Shown here piece by piece: positions 1 through 5,878 of a stretch of DNA of 8,954 nucleotides; the stretch's first letter is position 1; each line of letters begins with the position of its first letter. The translations under genes and the position numbers were made by a program. Under the pieces are notes generated by a model. It had not been told where the DNA came from. It worked only from the letters and a program-made list of their open reading frames with translations, and searched no databases. This DNA is from CAZAGT01 sp964484515 (lineage in GTDB: Bacteria > Desulfobacterota > DSM-4660 > Desulfatiglandales > HGW-15). The stretch covers positions 1-8,954 of the forward strand of contig CAZAGT010000203.1 in assembly GCA_964484515.1 (NCBI GenBank), written 5' to 3'.

Positions 1-47
1 TCACAGCCGGTGATATCCAGAGTGAACGTCAAAAATGGTGGAGAGCG

Positions 48-503
48 TTGTTATTCTTGTCTTTCCACACCTTTCGACGTGTTGTTTATGCAACAGTAGG
101 GTACATTCAGGCTGACGATGCTCCGTTTCAGGGCCGGAATCAAAAGGAAGAATCTTCCATAGAGGTCTTTCAGGAGTACGAATCAGCGCTACTCGATGTC
201 GAGCGTTGTACACACCTCATTGTTCTCTATTGGCAGGATCGAGGCGACAGACGGATCCTTCAGACCAAGACTCCCTGGGGACCGGACACCCACGGCGTAT
301 TCGCGACCCGGTCTCCCAACCGGCCCAACCCGATAGGCCTGTGTGTCGTCGATCTGCTGGAACGTGACGGACGATTTCTCAAGGTGGTCGGAATGGATGC
401 CCTCGACGAATCGCCGCTCATCGATCTCAAGCCCTACGCGACGGCTATCGACGCCGTCCAGGGCGCTCGCATCGGATGGTGTAACGAAGAATGCAAATCC
501 TGA
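48..503 (+). CDS. trmO: TrmO/TsaA-type tRNA (t6A37-N6) methyltransferase
   Basis: TrmO proteins use S-adenosylmethionine to methylate N6-threonylcarbamoyladenosine at position 37 of some tRNAs, in the cytoplasm. The single TsaA-like domain is clear: it opens at about residue 14 (VYATVGYI), carries the family hallmark GVFATRSPNRPNPIG at residues 83-97, and ends with DESPLIDLKPY at 120-130. At 151 residues it matches the short one-domain form, not the longer two-domain E. coli protein. There is no ATG for this frame. TTG at 48 (weak GGAG at 40-43) or TTG at 57 are the local starts, but the frame is open to base 1, so the true start may lie outside the window. It is followed by 504 bp without a convincing gene, so it is not obviously co-transcribed with the bactofilin. 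Family call is strong; exact methylation target is inferred. Confidence 0.82.
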   Translation: MLFLSFHTFRRVVYATVGYIQADDAPFQGRNQKEESSIEVFQEYESALLDVERCTHLIVLYWQDRGDRRILQTKTPWGPDTHGVFATRSPNRPNPIGLCVVDLLERDGRFLKVVGMDALDESPLIDLKPYATAIDAVQGARIGWCNEECKS

Positions 504-1007
504 TTCTCCCTTTGCGCCATATGGTATCATTTCACCCGGAAAAGGCACAATCGATTGATCTCACATCTGCCTTCGATCGAAATCTGGGCTTTCCGATTCT
601 AATCTGACTGCCGCGGAGTCCGGTGGGAGGGCTGTGATATCTTTTCTTCGATTCCGGGGCTCCCGGACTGGTCTTTTCTATGTCTTGTCTGCGGGGGAGT
701 TCTGCCCCCTCCGACATTCCCCTCGACTTCGCTCGGGGCTGCGGTTTCCCCCATAGATAAGCCATGAAAAGACGGCGCCCTCCCGCCAGTCACGTCGAAA
801 AGACATCACAGCCCTCCCACGCATAGAGGCTGGAAACTGTTTTATCGCGCACATGTTCTTGTGAGGAGCCTGAACATTATCGGGGATTACGTTGATCCGG
901 TTGGACACGAAACTTCTAAAGGAAAGCACCTTAACGGCCGATAGAGAGGACTGTAAGATCAATCTTTCCTCAAACGGCAATCAAAAACCCCACGAGAGGT
1001 GCTAGAG
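504..1007. other. Intergenic region trmO-bactofilin
   Basis: No convincing gene in this 504-bp stretch. Most of it (623-820) is a palindromic repeat element described separately. Downstream of that lies about 190 bp of ordinary sequence that should hold the bactofilin promoter. The best sigma-70-like match I see is TTGATC (892-897), a 17-nt spacer and TCTAAA (915-920), only 4 of 6 in each box, so weak. The bactofilin ribosome binding site AGAGGT is at 995-1000. Confidence 0.5.
623..820. repeat. MITE-like element with 24-bp terminal inverted repeats
   Basis: The 24 bases at 623-646 (beginning GTGGGAGGGCTGTGAT) are the reverse complement of 797-820 with one mismatch. Between the arms are nested GC-rich hairpins: CCGGG/CCCGG at 654-666, GGGGG/CCCCC at 693-709 (7-nt loop), and an imperfect stem in CCCCTCGACTTCGCTCGGGG at 719-738 that resembles widespread REP-type palindromes of environmental genomes. 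About 198 bp, no plausible protein on either strand. No target-site duplication is visible, so a transposition origin is inferred. It could instead be a REP cluster or a structured RNA. The arms share TCTTTTC with the element at 4297-4553. Confidence 0.65.
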
Positions 1008-1469
1008 ATGAAAAAAAAGGCGGCTTTGAACGATATCTTCGGAAACAACACGGAATTCGAGGGAATTTTAACGTGCCCGGGAGATATTATGATAGATGGG
1101 CACTTCAGAGGCGAAATCAAGGTGGAAGGGACCCTTTTCGTCGGTGAAAATGCATCGATCGAAGCGAATATCCATGCCCTCTATGTCGTGAGCGGGGGTG
1201 AAGTCCGAGGAAATATCGAGGCTGAAAAGCGGATCGAAATCTCCGCCCCTGGAAAGGTATACGGGAACATGGTGGCACCCTCCCTGGTCATCGAGGAAGG
1301 CGTGATTTTCGAAGGAAACTGCCAAATGGAGGGTTCGAAAGGGTCCGAAAAGGGCCATTTTAAGGAGATCGAGGAAGGTCCGCAGATTGGAGCGCTATCC
1401 CTCCCCGGCCCGGACTATGCTGCCGAGAAACATCCATCCGCAGCCCCATTGCATTTTGAGACCGTCTAG
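1008..1469 (+). CDS. Bactofilin (DUF583) cytoskeletal protein
   Basis: Bactofilins polymerise without nucleotide into membrane-associated filaments that scaffold cell-wall enzymes, cell shape or polar complexes. The 153-residue protein has a short basic N-terminus (MKKKAALND), then a right-handed beta-helix core of about residues 16-108 with repeating G-x-(I/V) turns, for example FEGILTCPGDIMIDGHFRG, VEGTLFVGENASIEANI and GGEVRGNIEAEKRIEI. It ends in a proline/glycine-rich disordered tail. I chose ATG 1008 because AGAGGT at 995-1000 sits 7 nt upstream; an in-frame GTG at 999 is possible. It stands alone between two non-coding stretches, with no visible peptidase partner. The family call is firm; the cellular role is unknown. 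Confidence 0.93.
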   Translation: MKKKAALNDIFGNNTEFEGILTCPGDIMIDGHFRGEIKVEGTLFVGENASIEANIHALYVVSGGEVRGNIEAEKRIEISAPGKVYGNMVAPSLVIEEGVIFEGNCQMEGSKGSEKGHFKEIEEGPQIGALSLPGPDYAAEKHPSAAPLHFETV

Positions 1470-1540
1470 GCTGACGGCAACTGCCTGGGTATTTAGGTAA
1501 AGACAGAACCGCCGAAGAATTTCGGCCATATGGCACGCCC

Positions 1541-1600
1541 GAATCAAGCCGCTCAAGATCGGCTCGGTTTTACTCTCCTTGATTCAGTCAGAGATGAATC
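1541..1600 (+). other. Mutually exclusive RNA stems
   Basis: GAATCAAG (1541-1548) is a perfect inverted match to CTTGATTC (1578-1585), enclosing a nested AGCCG/CGGCT pair (1547-1551 with 1560-1564, sharing one base with the outer arm). The segment GATTCA (1581-1586) can instead pair with TGAATC (1595-1600). The two folds cannot coexist. This could be a switch, or just the 3' end of the bactofilin transcript; the function is unproven. Confidence 0.25.
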
Positions 1601-1636
1601 CTCGTTGAAGAGCTCAGCGGCTTCGCTAATTTCCCC

Positions 1637-1664
1637 CTACTGTAGATCTAGGCCGCCTACGTAG
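1637..1664. promoter_or_regulatory. Paired CTAC/GTAG dyads, candidate activator site
   Basis: CTAC-T-GTAG at 1637-1645 and CTACGTAG at 1657-1664 are two palindromes with the same half-sites, about 20 bp (two helical turns) apart. A third dyad TAGGC-C-GCCTA (1649-1659) lies between and overlaps the second. They sit about 180 bp upstream of the putative promoter at 1822-1837, a distance usual for enhancer-type binding. The binding protein is unknown. Confidence 0.35.
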
Positions 1665-1821
1665 TCCCTAAGAGAGATTCCCGACCAACCACACCCCCCT
1701 CTCGCCTCAAAGTCTCTCCTACACTCCTCATACATTAGGATCACCACCGTTTAGGCGAATCCCCGGGCCCTTGGAAACGTATCGGGGCATCACTTCCCAA
1801 AACTCCGGGGCGGCATTTTCC

Positions 1822-1837
1822 TGGCGTCAAAGTGGCA
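1822..1837 (+). promoter_or_regulatory. Possible sigma-54 (-24/-12) promoter of the liv operon
   Basis: TGGCGTCAAAGTGGCA keeps the invariant GG (1823-1824) and GC (1835-1836) exactly 10 nt apart, with TGGC at -24 and TGGC in place of the usual TTGC at -12. Transcription would begin near 1848, leaving a leader of about 75 nt before livG. The middle bases ACG are not conserved, so this is tentative. The same CTGGC-N8-GGCAA pattern recurs upstream of mftA. Confidence 0.35.
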
Positions 1838-1859
1838 ATTGCAATTCGGCCGACAATGT

Positions 1860-1878
1860 GCCAAATTGCTGATTTGGC
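1860..1878 (+). other. Leader hairpin before livG
   Basis: GCCAAAT (1860-1866) and ATTTGGC (1872-1878) form a perfect 7-bp stem with loop TGCTG, followed by TTGTTCT. It lies 45 nt before livG, inside the putative leader RNA. The T-tract is too broken for a confident intrinsic terminator; it may be an attenuator or a stability element. Confidence 0.35.
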
Positions 1879-1923
1879 TTGTTCTCGACCCCTCTTGATT
1901 GAAGACGACAAAGAGTCTCAAAA

Positions 1924-2661
1924 GTGACCGAACCGCACCCCGTTCTTCGCCTAGACAGGATTCGTAAGACGTTTGGAGGCCTATTGGTCTTGGCCGACGT
2001 TGACCTGAGCATTGAGGAAGGCCAAATCGTGGGCCTCATCGGCCCCAACGGGGCCGGCAAGTCGACCCTGTTCAATGTCATCACGTCCGTCCACAAGCCC
2101 GACGCCGGGGAAGTTTACCTGGGTGAAAAAAGGATAACCGGCCGTGCCCCCCATTTGATTTGTCGTCTGGGAATTTCGAGGACATTTCAATTAGTCAAGA
2201 CCTTCCTCAGTATGACCGCCCTCGAAAACGTGATGGTGGCGGCGATATACGGCAACAAGGAACGCGGTCGGAAAGGCCTCCAATCTGCCTTGGAGGCCCT
2301 CGAGATCGTCGGACTTGCTGAGAAAAGGGATGCAACCGCAGCGCATCTGACCCTCTCCGATCGGCGGCTGCTGGAGGTAGCTCGGGCGCTGTCTTCGAGG
2401 CCCCTTGTGACCCTTTTAGATGAACCGATGGCCGGCCTCAATCCGTCCGAGACGATGAAGATGCTCCGGGTCATCAGCCGCGTCCGGGAGGAACGAAACA
2501 TCGCCATCCTATGGGTGGAGCACAAGGTCGACGCCATTTTTAATCTCTGTGATCGGGTTGTCGTCCTCGACTATGGCCGAAAAATTGCCGAAGGCAAGCC
2601 GCAACAAATAGCCGGCGACTCCAATGTCATCGAGGCCTATCTTGGTGAAGCACCTGCTTGA
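1924..2661 (+). CDS. livG: LivG-type ABC transporter ATP-binding protein
   Basis: Cytoplasmic ATPase of a HAAT-family importer, paired with the LivF homologue to drive the LivH/LivM permease. Residues 40-48 are the Walker A loop GPNGAGKST, Q89 lies in the Q-loop (RTFQL), Walker B is VTLLDE at 162-167, and H200 is the switch histidine. The C-terminus EAYLGE is typical of LivG. The signature motif is degenerate: LTLSDRR at 142-148 instead of LSGGQ-like, a change seen in other LivG-type subunits. At 245 residues the length is normal. GTG 1924 is the only start, since an in-frame TGA lies at 1900-1902; its ribosome site is weak (AAAGAG, 1910-1915). It is first in the operon and overlaps livF by 17 nt. 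Substrate unknown. Confidence 0.93.
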   Translation: MTEPHPVLRLDRIRKTFGGLLVLADVDLSIEEGQIVGLIGPNGAGKSTLFNVITSVHKPDAGEVYLGEKRITGRAPHLICRLGISRTFQLVKTFLSMTALENVMVAAIYGNKERGRKGLQSALEALEIVGLAEKRDATAAHLTLSDRRLLEVARALSSRPLVTLLDEPMAGLNPSETMKMLRVISRVREERNIAILWVEHKVDAIFNLCDRVVVLDYGRKIAEGKPQQIAGDSNVIEAYLGEAPA

Positions 2662-3364
2662 AGTCATCGATCTTGACGTCTTCTACGGGGATGCCCCAGC
2701 CGTCCGGGGGGTCTCTTTCCACGTGGACGAGAAGAGGATCGTGGCCCTCGTGGGATCCAATGGGGCCGGCAAAAGTACCCTGTTGAAGACAATCTCCGGC
2801 CTTGTTCGGCCGACCGAAGGAGAGATACTTTTTCTGGGTGAGCCCTTCAGCCATCTCAGAGCGGAGGAGGTGAGCGAACTCGGCCTTTCTCACGTCCCTG
2901 AGGGGCGACGGCTTTTCACCCAGCTAAGTGTGCGCGAGAATCTGGAATTGGGGGCCTTTCCGGCAAGGGGCCGACCGTGGCTGAAAGAATCGATGGATCG
3001 CGCTTTCGCACTCTTTCCCGTACTTGCGAAACGGATTCATCAGCCCGCCGGTTCGCTTAGCGGCGGAGAACAACAGATGCTCACGATTGCTCGGGCCTTG
3101 ATGGCCAAGCCGGTACTGCTCATGTTGGACGAACCCTCGCTTGGACTAGCCCCCGTGGTGGTACGGCTCATGTTCGAAATCATCGAAACGTTGCATCGGG
3201 AAGGAGTCAGCATCCTTCTGGTTGAGCAGAACGTCCACCAAACCCTGCAGATGGCCGACTTCGCCTACGTGCTGCAAACCGGAAAGATAACCTTGCGCGG
3301 AGAAGGCGCTGATCTCCTTGTGAATCCTGAGTTTCAGCAAGCCTACCTCGGCATGATTGGATAG
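2645..3364 (+). CDS. livF: LivF-type ABC transporter ATP-binding protein
   Basis: Second ATPase of the importer. With GTG 2645 as start the protein has 239 residues, the usual LivF length, and begins directly with the conserved LLEVIDLDVFYG strand. GAGG at 2632-2635 is 9 nt upstream. A longer frame from ATG 2624 exists but adds only residues buried in livG. Walker A is GSNGAGKST (37-45), HVPEGR follows the Q-loop region (83-88), the signature is LSGGEQQ (138-144), Walker B is LLMLDE (158-163), and H-loop-type residues follow (VEQNVHQT, 193-200). Glutamine in place of the switch histidine is usual for LivF. Overlaps livG by 17 nt, suggesting translational coupling, and is followed by livH after 3 nt. 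Confidence 0.95.
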   Translation: MKHLLEVIDLDVFYGDAPAVRGVSFHVDEKRIVALVGSNGAGKSTLLKTISGLVRPTEGEILFLGEPFSHLRAEEVSELGLSHVPEGRRLFTQLSVRENLELGAFPARGRPWLKESMDRAFALFPVLAKRIHQPAGSLSGGEQQMLTIARALMAKPVLLMLDEPSLGLAPVVVRLMFEIIETLHREGVSILLVEQNVHQTLQMADFAYVLQTGKITLRGEGADLLVNPEFQQAYLGMIG

Positions 3365-3367
3365 GTC

Positions 3368-4252
3368 GTGACCTTTTTCCCTTCCATTAGCGTTTTCTTG
3401 CAGATCCTCGTGAACGGCATTCTCTTTGGCAGCATGTACGGAATCGCCGCGATCGGCCTGAGTCTTATCTTTGGTTCGATGCAAATCATTTTTATTGCCC
3501 AGGGCACGGTCATGATTCTGGCTGCCTATTTCGCCTTTTGGCTCTTTCAGCTGACCGGCCTCGATCCGATTGTCTCCCTTTTGTTGAGCGTCCCTATATT
3601 CCTGGCACTGGGCTGGGTCCTTTACCGGGGTCTCTTTCTCAGGGTCGCGGCGGCCGGTAAGAACCCTTCACTGCTGTTGGCCTTCGGATTGATGGTCCTT
3701 CTGGAAAGCCTGATGTCTCTCCTATGGACGCCCAACCAGAGGGCCATCAACACGACTTATACGGCCGTCGGTTTTGATGTGGGACTTCTCAAGATATCTT
3801 TTACGCGCCTTTTGGCATTTGCCGTCAGCCTGGCTGCAACCGCCATGGTCTTCCTCTTCATGCGTCGGTCCCTTTGGGGGAAGGCGGTCCGGGCGGCTTC
3901 GGAAGACATGGAAGCGGCAGCCCTCTTGGGTATTAGCCCACGTCGGGTAGGCAGCCTCGCCTTTGCCATTGGCTTGTCCCTGGCCGGCGTGGCTGGGGTC
4001 GCCGTTGCCCTGACCTATCCCTTCGATCCCTATTCAGGCTTCATATTTAGTCTAAAGGCCCTTATTGCCGTGGCCTTTGGAGGACTTGGAAGTGTCGTGG
4101 GCGCATTCCTGGGCGGTATCCTGCTTGGTGTCGTCGAGAGCATGGGGTCCTACATGATCAGTGGTGGATGGGCCGATGGGATTTCCTATGGAGCCTTTCT
4201 ACTGGTGCTCATGTTTCGGCCGCAGGGCCTTTTCGGGCGCCCGGCCACATAG
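3368..4252 (+). CDS. livH: LivH-type ABC transporter permease
   Basis: Inner-membrane permease of the HAAT importer; 294 residues with about eight hydrophobic segments. It shows the N-terminal LivH pattern (LVNGILFGSMYGIAAIGLSL, 14-33), a cytoplasmic coupling loop with EAA-like sequence (ASEDMEAAALLGISPRRV, 177-194) that contacts the ATPases, and a conserved C-terminal section (LIAVAFGGLGSVVGAF followed by RPQGLFG). GTG 3368 lies three bases after the livF stop, with a GGATAGGT sequence immediately upstream. Normally livM would follow within a few bases; here 573 bp intervene, including a palindromic element. Substrate is not deducible. Confidence 0.94.
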   Translation: MTFFPSISVFLQILVNGILFGSMYGIAAIGLSLIFGSMQIIFIAQGTVMILAAYFAFWLFQLTGLDPIVSLLLSVPIFLALGWVLYRGLFLRVAAAGKNPSLLLAFGLMVLLESLMSLLWTPNQRAINTTYTAVGFDVGLLKISFTRLLAFAVSLAATAMVFLFMRRSLWGKAVRAASEDMEAAALLGISPRRVGSLAFAIGLSLAGVAGVAVALTYPFDPYSGFIFSLKALIAVAFGGLGSVVGAFLGGILLGVVESMGSYMISGGWADGISYGAFLLVLMFRPQGLFGRPAT

Positions 4253-4825
4253 AGTTCTTGCTCGTGCGAAGCTTCATGAAAGGAGATCTTTGATACCTGT
4301 TCGCCTGGTCATGGGGGTCTCTTTTCAAGAAACGAAACGTTACCTGCTCGAACGCTGAAGGAGCTTGCAAGCCGTTCGGCCCCGAGCTCACGGCCGGGGC
4401 AAGGCGGCCGGAGCAGACTTGGAGTATGTGCTAAGGCTGTCAATCCGGCCCATTCCGCGGTGGCCCTCCGGCCGCCTCGGGTAGCGCCTTATGCCGAGAC
4501 AACGCACTCAATTCCTCGTTTTTGAAAAGAGACCCCCATGACCAGGCGAACAGACGTGTAAGAATCTCAAAATGTCAAATTCGAGCACTAACTTCATGAA
4601 GTTTCCAGGTCGATCAACTTGGCGGCCATCCCGAGGCGGGTAAACTCCTGCGGCAAGCGGCAGGGCTGAATATAGATTCGTACGATCGGCGCCTTTTCAC
4701 GGACCGACGGGGAAGTGGTTGCCGCTCGTAAGAGAGCATCCTGCGGGAGGACCCGCTGCAGAACATGGTTGGGGCCCGAGCCCCGGATTGGGGAGAGATG
4801 AACTCTATCGGCAAAGAGCGAGATC
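4253..4825. other. Atypical 573-bp gap inside the liv operon
   Basis: Genes for LivH and LivM usually abut. Here the gap holds, in order: 44 bp including a strong orphan ribosome-binding sequence AAAGGAG (4279-4285); a palindromic element (4297-4553); and about 270 bp with a possible minus-strand gene. Just before livM lie two tight hairpins, GCGGG/CCCGC at 4743-4756 and GGGGC/GCCCC at 4771-4784. A 9-bp CTTCATGAA occurs at 4272-4280 and 4592-4600. The arrangement suggests an insertion between two formerly adjacent genes; whether livM is still read through from livH is not evident. Confidence 0.6.
4297..4553. repeat. Palindromic element with 38/39-bp terminal inverted repeats
   Basis: Bases 4297-4335 (starting CTGTTCGCCTGGTCATGG) are the reverse complement of 4516-4553 apart from a single 1-nt indel. 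Inside are a further perfect 12-bp inverted pair, 4402-4413 with 4466-4477 (AGGCGGCCGGAG type), and a GCCCCG/CGGGGC stem nearby (about 4379-4400). The ~257-bp size, near-perfect ends and lack of a transposase fit a non-autonomous mobile element (MITE). The ends read CTGT...ACAG with only a possible 2-bp AC flanking repeat, so target duplication is not established. If transcribed it would fold into a very long hairpin between livH and livM. Confidence 0.75.
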
Positions 4826-4827
4826 AT
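4594..4827 (-). CDS. Possible small hypothetical protein (minus strand)
   Basis: An open frame of 77 codons on the minus strand, from ATG at 4827 down to TGA at 4594-4596. I do not recognise it. Third codon positions are mostly G or C (about 53 of 77 by my count), and the C-terminal part is protein-like (VRIYIQPCRLPQEFTRLGM, then AAKLIDLETS). No good ribosome site precedes the ATG, and the 5' end touches the livM start (a GTG at 4845 would overlap it by 20 nt). It could be a real small gene, a remnant brought in with the neighbouring element, or chance. Confidence 0.22.
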   Translation of the reverse strand: MISLFADRVHLSPIRGSGPNHVLQRVLPQDALLRAATTSPSVREKAPIVRIYIQPCRLPQEFTRLGMAAKLIDLETS

Positions 4828-5800
4828 GCGAGCAAAGCCTAGCACCTCTATCCAGATAGGCGCGCTCCTGCTCCTGGGTGCCGGTGCACTCTACCCCTTT
4901 TTCGTAAACGTGGAAGAGTCGTACCTGATCTACTTTCTCTTTCTCACGTACGTTCACGTCGGCCTTGCGCAGGGTTGGAATCTGGTGGCCGGTTATGCCG
5001 GGCAGGCGTCTCTCGGCCAACATGCCTTTTTCGGCGTTGGAGCGTATCTGACGGCCATGACGTGGAAAGCGGGTTGGACCGGCTATCTGGATCCCTTGGC
5101 CATGTTGTTCAGCGGCCTGGGTGCGGCGATTCTGGCGATCCTGGTCGGTATTCCGCTGTTAGCCAAGCTCCGGGGCGATTACTTCGCACTCGGTACACTG
5201 GGACTGGGAGAAATTCTACGGGTTATATTCACACAGGGCGGAGAACTGACCGGTGGACCTGTCGGCCTATTACTTCCGTCCTCGGCCTATCAGTCGATGC
5301 GGCCCTACTATTACTTGGCTCTCCTGATCGCCGTCGCCGCGATTTTCGCCGTCTGGCTGATTATGCAGTCCAGGGTGGGACTGGCACTCGTGGCCGTGCG
5401 CGAGGACGAAGCGGCCGCCGCATCAAACGGTATCAACGTACTCAAATTCAAGATCGTGGCATTCGCCATTGGTGCCCTGTTCACGGCCCTTTGCGGAAGC
5501 CTTTATGCCTATTACCTTTTTCATATTCACCCGACCGGGTTCTTCAGCCTCAACTGGGCCTTGTTGCCCGTGCTCATGACGATCCTAGGCGGCATCGGTA
5601 CGATCGCGGGACCGGTTGTGGGAGCCTTTCTGCTAAGCGGAGTCTTTGAGCTGGCCAATATGTGGCTCCCAGAGATCCATCCGATTATCTCCGGGACATT
5701 CATTATCCTGGTCACTCTGTTTTTGCCGCGCGGCGTCATGGGTATCGGAGTCCGGGACGACAGCCGACCGCGCTGGAGAAAGGCGCTTGTCGCCGGGTAG
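4826..5800 (+). CDS. livM: LivM-type ABC transporter permease
   Basis: Second inner-membrane permease of the importer, 324 residues, close to the usual LivM length without a long N-terminal extension. Diagnostic motifs: NLVAGYAGQASLGQHAFFG (52-70), GDYFALGTLGLGEI (117-130), a TGG turn (142-144), the coupling loop VREDEAAAASNGINV (191-205) followed by KFKIVAFAIGALFTALCG, and a C-terminal TLFLPRGVMGI. ATG 4826 is preceded by AGAG at 4815-4818 (7 nt spacing), a modest site. It is separated from livH by the interrupted gap but only 78 bp from the binding-protein gene, which has its own strong ribosome site. Confidence 0.94.
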   Translation: MRAKPSTSIQIGALLLLGAGALYPFFVNVEESYLIYFLFLTYVHVGLAQGWNLVAGYAGQASLGQHAFFGVGAYLTAMTWKAGWTGYLDPLAMLFSGLGAAILAILVGIPLLAKLRGDYFALGTLGLGEILRVIFTQGGELTGGPVGLLLPSSAYQSMRPYYYLALLIAVAAIFAVWLIMQSRVGLALVAVREDEAAAASNGINVLKFKIVAFAIGALFTALCGSLYAYYLFHIHPTGFFSLNWALLPVLMTILGGIGTIAGPVVGAFLLSGVFELANMWLPEIHPIISGTFIILVTLFLPRGVMGIGVRDDSRPRWRKALVAG

Positions 5801-5878
5801 GAAGTCTGCAACAGCAAAGACTATGAAAGGAGGTGCTGTTTTCAACTGTGAACCTTTAGCCACTGAAAGGAGTAGGTC

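Larger units (their letters stand above)
1470..1923. other. Regulatory intergenic region upstream of the liv operon
   Basis: No convincing gene in 454 bp. Contents in order: a small stem GCCGAA-GAAT-TTCGGC (1511-1526, no T-run, so a poor terminator for the bactofilin gene); overlapping alternative stems (1541-1600); paired CTAC/GTAG dyads (1637-1664); a possible -24/-12 promoter (1822-1837); a 7-bp leader hairpin (1860-1878); then livG. The length and density of dyads suggest regulated transcription of the importer operon from here. Confidence 0.55.

Noticed and set aside
491..607. 38-codon frame overlapping the end of trmO
   Set aside because: No ribosome-binding site and no recognisable sequence; likely chance.
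599..793. Minus-strand frame with AAPSEVEG-like translation
   Set aside because: This is the typical spurious translation of REP-like palindromes and lies inside the repeat element at 623-820.
1530..1664. 44-codon frame between bactofilin and livG
   Set aside because: No ribosome site, Ser-rich low-information translation, and it ends inside the palindromic dyad.
4290..4358. TTG-started 22-codon frame after a strong AAAGGAG
   Set aside because: Most of it is the left arm of the palindromic element and the spacing is short; the ribosome site is more likely a leftover from the original downstream gene.
4272..4600. CTTCATGAA direct repeat as a target-site duplication of the element
   Set aside because: The copies are 16 and 38 nt away from the element's ends, and the 8-bp TTCATGAA core is itself palindromic, so coincidence is more likely.
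4975..5649. 224-codon second frame within livM
   Set aside because: Arg/Gly-rich translation in a shifted frame of a clear permease gene; a shadow.
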